The notes under the pieces are model-generated. The model was not told the origin of the DNA, made no database searches, and saw only the letters and a list, made by a program, of their open reading frames with translations. A DNA stretch of 64,000 nt from contig NZ_CANLZZ010000005.1 in assembly GCF_947495725.1 (NCBI RefSeq), forward strand, positions 248,001 to 312,000, written 5' to 3'. This stretch comes from an uncultured Lutibacter sp. Lineage in GTDB: Bacteria; Bacteroidota; Bacteroidia; Flavobacteriales; Flavobacteriaceae. Positions 32,063-41,204 of the stretch are shown in pieces. The translations under genes and the position numbers were made by a program. Numbering within the stretch: position 1 is the first letter of the stretch; the number at the start of each line of letters is the position of its first letter.

Positions 32063-32231
32063 AGCTAATAGCCAATGGGTTTTGGTATGTTTTGTTGAGT
32101 TGTTTAAGTACCTAATTTAGCAAATAAAAAGCGAATAGAAAATGCGGGAGACACGAGCAAAGAAAATTGGCGTAGTAATTTTTGTAAATAGGCGAGAACC
32201 AGCCATTAATTATACATGATTTAAGTTAGCT
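32063..32231 (-). repeat. attC-like inter-cassette repeat (subfamily A variant)
   Basis: AGCTAAT (32063)/GTTAGCT (32225-32231); shares AAATTGGCGTAGYAATTTTTGTAAATA insert with the 30668 site. Confidence 0.6.
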
Positions 32232-32407
32232 GTAGTTTTTTTTCAAATTTCCTGTACTAAGTCATATATTGGATAAATTAAAATCGAAAACTATTCCTAA
32301 GAGTATTAATCAGTCTAGTTAAATTCAGTTAATAAAAGTCCACATTTTAACATTAACGTTTTTACCAATAATGAATGGTTCAAATTAACAATTTTTAATA
32401 AGTTAGT

Positions 32408-32725
32408 TTATCTTGAAAATGCCTGAATTTCATCTATCAAACCTAATCGGCAAGCTCGATCTACAATGTCATAATCTAATCTTCTGTTAAAAAATAAGCA
32501 ACAATAATTCCGTTGAATAAGTGTTCCGTTAAACAAATAATATTTTAAACGTAAAACTCCAATTTCATTTTTCACTAAGCTTAGAGCATAGTCAACATAA
32601 CGAGTCATAGCTAAACTAGATTTATCAGTTAAATGTCCTATTATAAAATCTACATCTTCTGCATTTCCACTTTCTGCTCTTTCAATCAATTCCCCTAATT
32701 TTCCGTGAAATTTATTTTTAATCAT
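32408..32725 (-). CDS. Small cytosolic hypothetical protein
   Basis: 105 aa, helical; cassette-borne. Confidence 0.55.
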   Translation of the reverse strand: MIKNKFHGKLGELIERAESGNAEDVDFIIGHLTDKSSLAMTRYVDYALSLVKNEIGVLRLKYYLFNGTLIQRNYCCLFFNRRLDYDIVDRACRLGLIDEIQAFSR

Positions 32726-32756
32726 TGAATTTTGAGTTTATTATGTAGTCAATTAC

Positions 32757-32852
32757 AGCTAACGTGTTTTTATAAGATTAGTGCGACCTCATAAATATAC
32801 GCAGATTTTTCGATTTAGCCCGTTAGTCCGCATTAGGTTTAGGTTTTGTTGT
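32757..32852 (-). repeat. attC-like inter-cassette repeat (subfamily B, degenerate far end)
   Basis: AGCTAACGTGTTTTTATAAGATTAGTGCGACC matches the right end of the 21357 site. Confidence 0.5.
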
Positions 32853-32860
32853 ACGCAGTA

Positions 32861-33535
32861 TTATTTCGTACTAAATTTAATAACTACTGTTTTCCATTCC
32901 TGTCCAAATATGATGTTTTTATTAACATCCCAATTTTTATTTTGAAGAGCACTTAAGTAAACGTCTTTGATATTGACACTAATATTATCAACTTCTTTTC
33001 CTTCTCTAACTTCGATAATCTTACCTAATTTTTGTCCAGTAAGACTAGCAATCATTTGTGCTTTTTTATTCGCTTTTTCTAAAATCTTTGAAAACAACCT
33101 TTTTTCGTCCAATTCTGTATCTCCATATTCAATTTCCCCTACTGAAGCTGTGATGTAGTCTAACGTTTTCAATTCCGTCGTCAGTTTTTCCAACTGTTTA
33201 GAGGTTTTCAATTCAACGGCAAATCCTAATTTCCAAAATCCCGCATAATTGTGAATTTGAAATTCAGAGTTATTTAAAGGTCGGATTTTATAATTTTTGT
33301 TTTCAAGAAATAATTCAAGCTCCTTATACTTTTCGTGCATTTTTATCTTAGCAGAATTCTTGCCAATCGCTCCATTTTCATCATAGCGATTAAATTTGGA
33401 TTCACTTATTTGAACATTATATTCAAAATTGATTGGTTTCATTCTTATAGAATCTTTAATTTCTATTTCAATAAGTCCACTCTGACCAAATCCAAAATTG
33501 GTAATAAGTATAAATAGGTATATTATTTTCTTCAC
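32861..33535 (-). CDS. SIMPL-domain (DUF541) secreted protein
   Basis: Signal peptide; ILEKANKKAQMIASLTGQKLGKIIEVREG. Confidence 0.75.
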   Translation of the reverse strand: MKKIIYLFILITNFGFGQSGLIEIEIKDSIRMKPINFEYNVQISESKFNRYDENGAIGKNSAKIKMHEKYKELELFLENKNYKIRPLNNSEFQIHNYAGFWKLGFAVELKTSKQLEKLTTELKTLDYITASVGEIEYGDTELDEKRLFSKILEKANKKAQMIASLTGQKLGKIIEVREGKEVDNISVNIKDVYLSALQNKNWDVNKNIIFGQEWKTVVIKFSTK

Positions 33536-33559
33536 TTTTGATGGTTTTTTATATTACAC

Positions 33560-33687
33560 ACAACGGTTTTTTATGAGATTTGTGCGACTTTTTAAATCGT
33601 AATTTTCTGATGTTTAAATTTAAGTTATTTATATTTTAGAAACATTCTATTTTGTTGAATTTAGCAATTTTTTATGCGCGGTGTTGT
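33560..33687 (-). repeat. attC-like inter-cassette repeat (mosaic B/C)
   Basis: ACAAC (33560-33564)/GTTGT (33683-33687), 3-nt spacer GGT; one half subfamily B, other half subfamily C. Confidence 0.62.
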
Positions 33688-34018
33688 AAATAGTGATTAT
33701 GAGTTTAAATTAATCTATTCAGTACTATTTCTATCCGTTTCAATATTCAAATCTATCATATTTTTAAAATCAAGAATTTGTCTTTTAGTTTCTGTTTTTT
33801 TGATTTCTCAATAACATATTCAACTCAGAATTCACTCAGTTTAGTTAAAATTTATCTTTTAAATAGTATTATTCTGTTTCTCAATTCCGTAGTTGTGCTA
33901 AAAATCAATTTATTTCAATGAATTTTTAAGTTTATATTTTTTTAAAATGTTTTTTTTGTAAAAATTCAAATTCTGTTTGGATTAAAAATTAAGTTCTCTT
34001 AATAGGTCTCATAATAAT

Positions 34019-34336
34019 TTAATTTCCAAAGTTTAGCCAGAGAAAAAATAAAATTACACTTATGATTACGTGAAATATTGGAAGAAGTGAAATAATTAGA
34101 TTTTTCTTTTTTCTGTTTATCCAGCTATATAAAAAAGTCAATGGGTAAAGAGTAGAAAAGATCAAGAAAGAGTATGGTAAAAGCATTTCTAAAAATGACT
34201 CATTTCCAGATCGGTGTCCAGCAAGTGACATCATATTTACTAAAATTAGAAAAGGATAAATTCCAAATGGAATAATTGATATAACAAATAGAATCCTAAG
34301 TGTTAATTTTGATTCTTTTAAAAATTGAAATTTCAT
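34019..34336 (-). CDS. Small three-TM membrane protein
   Basis: 105 aa hydrophobic protein. Confidence 0.55.
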   Translation of the reverse strand: MKFQFLKESKLTLRILFVISIIPFGIYPFLILVNMMSLAGHRSGNESFLEMLLPYSFLIFSTLYPLTFLYSWINRKKKNLIISLLPIFHVIISVILFFLWLNFGN

Positions 34337-34400
34337 TCTTTTATTTTCTGTTTTTTAGGTTTCATAAAAGCTTACACAAATCAGGATTTACTCAGTTTAG

Positions 34401-34574
34401 TTAAAATTTAGTATTAAAATTAAACCCGCCAAAAACTGTTAAAACGAAACCGCTACCAACTATTGCTCCAATAAATGCATTAATCAACCAACCATTTTCT
34501 AAATTTTCAATTTTAAACATTAAAAATAATCCTATTAATAATATTATTATTCCTAGAATTCTTGTTTTATTCAT
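34401..34574 (-). CDS. Small two-TM protein, 57 aa (below ORF-track cutoff)
   Basis: MNKTRILGIIILLIGLFLMFKIENLENGWLINAFIGAIVGSGFVLTVFGGFNFNTKF; paralogue of 27992..28183. Confidence 0.55.
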   Translation of the reverse strand: MNKTRILGIIILLIGLFLMFKIENLENGWLINAFIGAIVGSGFVLTVFGGFNFNTKF

Positions 34575-34614
34575 TTCTTTCCTTTTTTTTTATTTTCATA
34601 AATTATAATAATCA

Positions 34615-34735
34615 TTGCAATTATCAAAAAGAAACTTGAAAATCGGAGATTTTTCGGTTGTAGTAAATCGTTTGTTAAATGTTTGTCGTTTGTACTAGTT
34701 CAAATTTAAGCATAAATTTTATGAGGTGTTGGCAA
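34615..34735 (-). repeat. attC-like inter-cassette repeat (subfamily B)
   Basis: TTGAAAATCGGAGATTTTTCGGTTGTAGTAAATCGTTTGTTAAATGTTTGTC...ATGAGGTGTTGGC, near-identical interior to the 21357 site. Confidence 0.62.
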
Positions 34736-34742
34736 CTGTATT

Positions 34743-35249
34743 TTAATCTTTTTTTACAAATCTCATATATTCAAATTTCCCATCATTAACTGGAATTAAA
34801 TTAGATAAAATCAATCCTTTATCAGATTTCAACACTTTATATGCTATAAATGATTTATAATATGAGTTTTTTTCTCTTTTTTCAATTGTTAGATTTAGAG
34901 TGTTATCTGAATTCTGTTTGTTATAAATCAAATTCCACTCTCCATTCATTTCCAATACAAGAGAATCTGATTTTTCAAAATAATATTTTCCATTAACTAA
35001 CTTAACTGGAGCATTCTTAATTGTAAATGTCAAGTCAGTTTTAATTGAAAGAATAAATTCATCAATTTTTTCAATCTTATCAAACTTATCAATCGAACTT
35101 GAGTGAATTATATAATCACCAATTACTTTTTCTTGCGTTATTTTATCAGGAATTTTGTTAAACTCTTTATCTTCTATTTTTTCATTGATTACACATGCGA
35201 AATTTATCGTAAAAATCAGACTGAATAGTAAATACTTTAAATTTTTCAT
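34743..35249 (-). CDS. Lipoprotein, unknown
   Basis: SpII signal FTINFAC; beta-rich. Confidence 0.65.
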   Translation of the reverse strand: MKNLKYLLFSLIFTINFACVINEKIEDKEFNKIPDKITQEKVIGDYIIHSSSIDKFDKIEKIDEFILSIKTDLTFTIKNAPVKLVNGKYYFEKSDSLVLEMNGEWNLIYNKQNSDNTLNLTIEKREKNSYYKSFIAYKVLKSDKGLILSNLIPVNDGKFEYMRFVKKD

Positions 35250-35270
35250 AATCTATCTTTTTATATTGTT

Positions 35271-35440
35271 GCCAACTCTGTTATATGTTCATATTAAATA
35301 CACTTATCCCATTAAATTATCCATAAAACGTGTTATGTTTTACTTTTTTAATGGAGCTAATAATTAAACGTAGTTGCAATTTTTTGTAGTATAAAATTAT
35401 AATAATTTATGTAACTAGAAAATATAAATACTGTTTTAAA
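35271..35440 (-). repeat. attC-like inter-cassette repeat (subfamily D), last copy before the PFK gene
   Basis: GCCAACTCTGTTATATGTTCATATT...AAAACGTGTTATGTTTTACTTTTTTAATGG. Confidence 0.55.
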
Positions 35441-35442
35441 CT

Positions 35443-35482
35443 AAAACCTTGTAAAATTATGGAGTAATTTTACAAGGTTTTT
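35443..35482. terminator. Intrinsic terminator downstream of the PFK gene
   Basis: AAAACCTTGTAAAATTA...TAATTTTACAAGGTTTTT. Confidence 0.8.
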
Positions 35483-35500
35483 AATATGGTAAACAGTTAA

Positions 35501-36697
35501 TTATTCGCTTGTCATAATAAATAACGGATTCATTTCAAAGCTGTTATAATACGGTCTTAAGCGTTCGGTATTGTAAAATTTTTCAATATTTACTAGTTTA
35601 GATTTTCCAACAACAACATCAATAGGAACGTTATCGTAGCGTCCATTTTTAAGTACTACTAAACGTCCGTGAACACCTTTTAAAATAAGGTCTAAAGCTA
35701 AATTTCCATAAGCCATTGGTACAATAGAATCTACCGCATCTGGATCGCCACCACGTACTAAATATCCTAATTTTTGATTTATTACATTAATTCTTGTACC
35801 GTTATTATAAGTTGGGGAAAGCGATTTTAAGTTTTCGGAAACCATTTCACCAATTCCACCTAATTTTGCGTGTCCAAATTGGTCTTTTTCCGAATTTTTA
35901 AACACCATATCACCACCTTCAAACATAGCACCTTCAGAAACTAAAACCACCGAATAATTACTTGGGTTTTCATAACGATCTCTAACCAATTGTTCGGTTA
36001 AATTTTCTATTTTAAACTTGTATTCTGGAATAACACAGCGGTTTGCCGCACCTGCCATTGTTGGTAACATTGCTGTAAAACCAGCATAACGCCCAAAAAC
36101 TTCCAATACTAAAAAACGCTCGTGCGAACCAGCAGAAGTTCTTAAAGTATTGGTCATATTTATAGTTCGGGTAATGCAAGTACTAAAACCAATACAATAA
36201 TCGGTTCCTGGTACATCATTATCCATAGTTTTAGGAATGGCAACCACTTTAAAACCTTCTTTATACAATCTAACAGCATAACTTAAGGTATCGTCACCAC
36301 CAATTGGAATTAAAAAATCAACACCTAAATATGCTAAATTATCTAACACTACAGGTGTCATATCATTAAATTCTTCGTTGTAGGTATCTTTTAAATGTTC
36401 GGGTACTCTTCCTTTAGGTAAATGACTTGGACGTGTTCTAGAACTGTGTAAAAATGTTCCACCTGTTCGTCCGGCTTTGTTAACAATAATTTGAGTTAGT
36501 TCCACATAATTATTACTATTATCGGCTTTCGGATCTTGAATAAGTTCAACAATTCCGGCCCATCCACGTCTTAATCCAATTACTCTATAACCTTCGCGCA
36601 TTGCTCTAATAGTAATTGCTCTAATAGCAGGGTTTAAACCCGGAACATCTCCACCACCTGTTAAAATTGCGATAGTTCCTTTAATTTTTTTTGCCAT
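35501..36697 (-). CDS. 6-phosphofructokinase family, PPi-type signature residues
   Basis: LTGGGDVPGLNPAIRA; IGGDDTL; IPKTMDNDVPGTD. Confidence 0.9.
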   Translation of the reverse strand: MAKKIKGTIAILTGGGDVPGLNPAIRAITIRAMREGYRVIGLRRGWAGIVELIQDPKADNSNNYVELTQIIVNKAGRTGGTFLHSSRTRPSHLPKGRVPEHLKDTYNEEFNDMTPVVLDNLAYLGVDFLIPIGGDDTLSYAVRLYKEGFKVVAIPKTMDNDVPGTDYCIGFSTCITRTINMTNTLRTSAGSHERFLVLEVFGRYAGFTAMLPTMAGAANRCVIPEYKFKIENLTEQLVRDRYENPSNYSVVLVSEGAMFEGGDMVFKNSEKDQFGHAKLGGIGEMVSENLKSLSPTYNNGTRINVINQKLGYLVRGGDPDAVDSIVPMAYGNLALDLILKGVHGRLVVLKNGRYDNVPIDVVVGKSKLVNIEKFYNTERLRPYYNSFEMNPLFIMTSE

Positions 36698-36892
36698 AAT
36701 ATGTGTGTTTAAGTTAACAAATAAGATTTTTATTGAAAGGAGAAAATCCTTGATTATAAGGCGTATTCCAATAAAACTACTCTCAAATTTACAGATTTAT
36801 TCAATTAAAACATACTATTTAGTCTTAAATTTGAAGTCTATTTTTTCAATATTTTTTTTAATAATAGGCACCATTTTTATTTTTTTATTATA

Positions 36893-36932
36893 TTAGCCTA
36901 CATATTTAGCATTGTTAGCTTATATTTTTAGC
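36893..36932 (+). promoter_or_regulatory. Candidate operator: four TTAGC boxes
   Basis: TTAGC at 36893, 36906, 36915 and 36928 (13/9/13 spacing) directly upstream of the S24 regulator ATG. Confidence 0.4.
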
Positions 36933-36935
36933 ATT

Positions 36936-37709
36936 ATGAATTTTATATCGAAAAACATTAAACATATTAGGGTTTTAAAAGGTTTAACTCAAGAGCAACT
37001 TGCACAAGAATTGGATGTATCTCGTTCGCGCATAAGTTCTTATGAAGAGCATAGGGCTGTTCCTCCAATAGAGTTTTTAATAATTTTGTCCGATTATTTT
37101 AACATTTCTATTGATATTTTGGTTAAAAATGACTTGTCTAGTGCAACCGATGCCAGTTTTTTAAAAGTAGGAGAGAAGCGATTGCTATTTCCAATAACTG
37201 TTGATAGCGATGATGAAGATTTAATAGAGGTAATTCCGGTTGAAGCTTCAGCAGGTTATTTACGCGGTTATTCCGATCCGGAGTATATAGAACATTTAAA
37301 CAAAATAAAACTGCCATTTTTGCCAACAGGAACCCATAGAGCATTTCCAATAAAAGGAGATTCAATGCTTCCGGTTAAAAGTGGTTCCTACATTGTTGCT
37401 CGATTTATTGAGGATATTAGGGATTTAAAAAGTGGAAAAACATACATTGTACTTACATTAAATGATGGTATTGTTTATAAGCGTGTTTTTGATAAAATTG
37501 AAGAACATCAAATGCTACTATTAGTTTCGGATAATAAAAAATACGATCCGTATTACGTGCCTGTAGATGAAGTGTTAGAATTATGGGAATTTACGTGTAG
37601 CATTAATACGCAAGAATACGACGAACATGAATTAAAAATAAGCAGTATTGCGGCAATGTTAACACAACTAGGAGTAGAATTAAAAGAACTTGAAAAGTCT
37701 GTAAATTAA
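36936..37709 (+). CDS. XRE-HTH + S24 peptidase LexA/CI-like regulator (ORF track begins at 36912)
   Basis: HTH QEQLAQELDVSRSRISSYE; Ala-Gly site (VEASAGYLRGY); GDSM serine; YKRV lysine. Confidence 0.88.
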   Translation: MNFISKNIKHIRVLKGLTQEQLAQELDVSRSRISSYEEHRAVPPIEFLIILSDYFNISIDILVKNDLSSATDASFLKVGEKRLLFPITVDSDDEDLIEVIPVEASAGYLRGYSDPEYIEHLNKIKLPFLPTGTHRAFPIKGDSMLPVKSGSYIVARFIEDIRDLKSGKTYIVLTLNDGIVYKRVFDKIEEHQMLLLVSDNKKYDPYYVPVDEVLELWEFTCSINTQEYDEHELKISSIAAMLTQLGVELKELEKSVN

Positions 37710-39067
37710 TGTATGCAATAGTTGATATAGAAACCACAGGACATAGTTCTAAAATTACCGAAATATCTATTTTTATTTTTGATGGTAAAAAAGTAATTGA
37801 TGAATATACAACACTTGTAAATCCAGAGTGTAGTATTCCTCCGTTCATTACCAATTTAACAGGAATAAACAACGCAATGGTTGGCAATGCACCAAAGTTT
37901 TACGAAGTTGCCAAAAAAATACAAGAAATTACCGAAGATTGCATATTTGTAGCGCACAATGTAAATTTTGATTACAATATTATTCATAAAGAATTTAAAG
38001 ATTTAGGATTTGAGTTTAAAAGAAAAAAACTGTGTACCATCCGATTGTCTAGAAAATTAATTCCAGGATTAAATTCGTATAGTTTAGGAGCACTTTGTAG
38101 CACCCAAAACATAGAAATTAAAGACAGGCACAGAGCAAAAGGAGATGCAGAAGCAACTACCATTTTATTTAAACAATTATTACAATTAGACGAGCATCAA
38201 ATTGTAATTAATTCATTTTTAGATCCTCGGTCAAGACAAGCAACTTTACCACCTTTATTACCAAAAAAAATAGTTGATAATTTGTCTGAAAAAGCGGGTG
38301 TTTATTACTTTAAAAACGAAAAAAACGAAGTAATTTATGTTGGTAAGGCAAACAACATTAAACAACGAGTAATAAGTCATTTTTACGATAAAGCAAAAAA
38401 AGAAGTTTCTATGTGTTTAGAAACCGCTAATATAACTTTTGAAGAAACCGGAAGCGAATTGATAGCTTTGTTATTAGAATCTTCAGAAATTAAAAAATTA
38501 TACCCAAAATTTAATAGAGCACAAAGAAGAACACAAGAAAGTGTTGGTTTGTTTAGTTATGAAGATAGAGACGGAATATTTCATATAGCCTATAATCGGT
38601 TAAAACTAATTCCAAATCCGTTGATGAAGTTTTACAATGTAGCCGAGTGTCGCAATTTTTTGGAAAAATTATGCGAAGAATTTGAGTTGTGTCCAAAGTA
38701 TTGCAACTTACAATCTAATATTGATACTTGTTTTCATTATCAAATAAAACAATGCAAAGGTGTTTGTAAAGGAGAAGAAACACCTAAAGAGTACAATAAA
38801 AGAGTTGAAAAAGCTATAAAATCGATAAAATTTAAGTCTGAAAATTTCATTATTAAAGAGTCTGGGAGAGAAAAAAATGAAAATGCTTATGTACTAATTG
38901 TAAATGGTGTTTATAAGGGTTTTGGTTATGCAAGTAATGATCAACAATTAAATTCAACCGATGATTATTTTGAAATAATTACTGCGCAAAAAGACAATAA
39001 CGATGTAAAACGAATTTTAAAATCATATGTTGAAAAGAATGTAGGTCAAATATTTCAGTTAAATTAG
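37709..39067 (+). CDS. DEDD exonuclease (Pol III epsilon-like) fused to GIY-YIG/UvrC-N (Cho-like)
   Basis: VDIETTG..., AHNVNFDYNII, HRAKGDAEAT; AGVYYFKNEKNEVIYVGKANNIKQRV. Confidence 0.9.
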   Translation: MYAIVDIETTGHSSKITEISIFIFDGKKVIDEYTTLVNPECSIPPFITNLTGINNAMVGNAPKFYEVAKKIQEITEDCIFVAHNVNFDYNIIHKEFKDLGFEFKRKKLCTIRLSRKLIPGLNSYSLGALCSTQNIEIKDRHRAKGDAEATTILFKQLLQLDEHQIVINSFLDPRSRQATLPPLLPKKIVDNLSEKAGVYYFKNEKNEVIYVGKANNIKQRVISHFYDKAKKEVSMCLETANITFEETGSELIALLLESSEIKKLYPKFNRAQRRTQESVGLFSYEDRDGIFHIAYNRLKLIPNPLMKFYNVAECRNFLEKLCEEFELCPKYCNLQSNIDTCFHYQIKQCKGVCKGEETPKEYNKRVEKAIKSIKFKSENFIIKESGREKNENAYVLIVNGVYKGFGYASNDQQLNSTDDYFEIITAQKDNNDVKRILKSYVEKNVGQIFQLN

Positions 39068-39073
39068 CTATAA

Positions 39074-39493
39074 ATGAAGAAGGACCATAATAAAACACGG
39101 CTAGATTTAACTATTTTTGAAAGCAACGGTAAAATTGAATTTTTTCAAGTTGTAAAAAGAAATAGGTTTAGAGCTGCAAAAGCACTGAATGTTTTTTTAA
39201 TTGGAATTAAAAATGAAGCTTCAGATTCTAAAGAAACATCTCGAATAATTGTAAAGTACATTTCAAATCAAAAAATTTCAAAAACCGAAGAAAAGCATTT
39301 AAAAACCCAAGTTTACGATGTGTTTAAAATTTTAGGAATTGGAGTGCCATTTATGTTAATTCCTGGTGCAACATTGCTAATACCGTTTTTATTAAAGGCT
39401 GCCGAAAAAAAGGGAATTGATTTAATTCCATCAAACTTTAAGACAGCTACAAATAAAAATGCTAAAATAAATACGCATACTAAAATCAATTAA
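39074..39493 (+). CDS. LETM1-like domain protein
   Basis: KILGIGVPFMLIPGATLLIPFLLKAAEKKGIDLIPS. Confidence 0.65.
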   Translation: MKKDHNKTRLDLTIFESNGKIEFFQVVKRNRFRAAKALNVFLIGIKNEASDSKETSRIIVKYISNQKISKTEEKHLKTQVYDVFKILGIGVPFMLIPGATLLIPFLLKAAEKKGIDLIPSNFKTATNKNAKINTHTKIN

Positions 39494-39504
39494 AATAGAA
39501 GGTT

Positions 39505-39717
39505 ATGAGTTTAATAACAATTAAAAGATCGCATTTAGAAACAGATTTACTTATACTTAAAGGTAGGCTAGAGTCTGAGGGTATAAAATGTTATATGAGA
39601 AATGAATTTACAACTCAAATAATGAATTACTTACCTTCATTTGAAGTTGAACTTCAGGTATCGGAATTAGATCTTGAAAGGGTGAAAGAAATTTTAAAAG
39701 AATTTGAAGATAATTAA
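39505..39717 (+). CDS. DUF2007-family protein
   Basis: ETDLLILKGRLESEGIKCYMRNEFT...FEVELQVSELDLERVKEIL. Confidence 0.8.
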   Translation: MSLITIKRSHLETDLLILKGRLESEGIKCYMRNEFTTQIMNYLPSFEVELQVSELDLERVKEILKEFEDN

Positions 39718-39973
39718 GTAAGTTATTACTTTCAACACTCTAAATTTCCTTTCCTTTCATTTCTTTTTCCTTCAATTATTTTAATTCTGTGTTAAATTTA
39801 GAAATGACGATTCTAAAAATTTTAATCAACTACAAATAAAACACCTACTATTAATAATAAAACGGTGTTAAATTAAATAGTACACTTTATTCTTAAATTA
39901 ATACTAAATAGTATTTTATTTATAAAAAATGTCCATTCATTTTATAATTGAACCGTTTTATTAGAAAGCTCTT

Positions 39974-40039
39974 AATAAACTGTTAAATAAACTGTTAAAT
40001 GCTTAAATTTATTGTAGCATTTAACAACTTAATAAATGC
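39974..40039 (+). promoter_or_regulatory. Tandem repeat plus mutually exclusive hairpin arms upstream of lipoprotein 1
   Basis: AATAAACTGTTA x2 (39974-39997); GTTAAATGC (39994-40002), GCATTTAAC (40017-40025), TAAATGC (40033-40039). Confidence 0.45.
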
Positions 40040-40106
40040 CTGCTACTGTCGCTATAATTTAAGGGGCTTTTATTAAGGATTCATATAACAGTTTAATTTA
40101 AGTATT

Positions 40107-41114
40107 ATGAAACATATAATAAAAATTACCTACCTATTTTTAGTATTAATTATTGCGATTAGTTGCGAAAAAGATAATGAAATATTGCTTGAAAATTCAG
40201 AAATGAATAATCAAAAAAAGAATTTGATGCAGCGCGAAGAAGTAAACCCATCCGTTTGGTTTTATTGGACGCCAGAAGAGTTTGGATGTACTATTTTGCC
40301 AACACAAAATTTTGCTGAAACTAATTACAGTGGCGCTTTTGCGGCTCCAATAGACCAATATACAAATACGCTTCAATTTTCGCCAGGAAATATTTTGCCT
40401 GGGATATTATTTAATGTGGCTAATTCAATTCATACGAATGATGCCTTTTTTATTCCTTCAAATTCTTGGGGCTACCCTTTTGTTTTAATGTCAAATTACG
40501 ATGACGGAGAATTAATTATAAACTTCACGAATAATGACGTTAAAGATGTAAGTATGCGACTATTTGATATGCAAACTACTGATATAAATGTAACTATTTA
40601 TGGGGAAAATGACCATTATATTGCACAAACGTTGACACATTATAATCATCCGGATGATCGTGCTGAAGGACGTTTTATGGGGCTTCATTCTGATGAGTCT
40701 ATTAAAAAAATTGTTATTAGTTCAACTTATGGTTATGAAGGGGTTGATATGATTTCATTTGGAAATTGTAATAATCCGGATTTAGATGATGATGGTATTT
40801 TAAATGAAGACGATCCGTTTCCAGAATCAAATGTAAGCGAATACTTATCAATTGGTGAGCATATGTTAGAAATTGAAAATATATTTATAGATGAAGGTGT
40901 AACAATGATGGACGAAATAGATGCTTTAATTGACGATATTAATGAACAATATAATGGAGGTAACTGGGACGAGCTGCACCGAGATTTTACTAAAGAACTA
41001 TTAAAACTAACGTATTATTGGAGAAGAGACCGATTAATTACAAGAGGCGAACGTTCTGCTATATATAGTGCAGGTTGGCGAGCCCAAGTCCCTTTTAATA
41101 ATATACCGTTATAA
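40107..41114 (+). CDS. Array lipoprotein 1: divergent member, single TSP3-like motif, divergent C-terminal domain
   Basis: SpII (AISCEKDNE); [33 protein letters not shown]. Confidence 0.85.
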   Translation: MKHIIKITYLFLVLIIAISCEKDNEILLENSEMNNQKKNLMQREEVNPSVWFYWTPEEFGCTILPTQNFAETNYSGAFAAPIDQYTNTLQFSPGNILPGILFNVANSIHTNDAFFIPSNSWGYPFVLMSNYDDGELIINFTNNDVKDVSMRLFDMQTTDINVTIYGENDHYIAQTLTHYNHPDDRAEGRFMGLHSDESIKKIVISSTYGYEGVDMISFGNCNNPDLDDDGILNEDDPFPESNVSEYLSIGEHMLEIENIFIDEGVTMMDEIDALIDDINEQYNGGNWDELHRDFTKELLKLTYYWRRDRLITRGERSAIYSAGWRAQVPFNNIPL

Positions 41115-41124
41115 ATAATTTCAT

Positions 41125-41160
41125 AAAAAAAACTGCTAACTAAAAATAGCGGTTTTTTTT
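41125..41160 (+). terminator. Intrinsic terminator
   Basis: AAAAAACTGCTA...TAGCGGTTTTTTTT. Confidence 0.75.
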
Positions 41161-41204
41161 TAGTCTTTGATACAACTCATATTTTAACCAATAAAACAAG
41201 TATT

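Noticed and set aside
16330-35480. Inter-cassette repeats as plain transcription terminators or IS/MITE copies
   Set aside because: They lack GC-stem/U-tract terminator form, no target-site duplications were seen, and they sit consistently at gene-unit boundaries with attC-like ends. Not fully excluded without a genome-wide search
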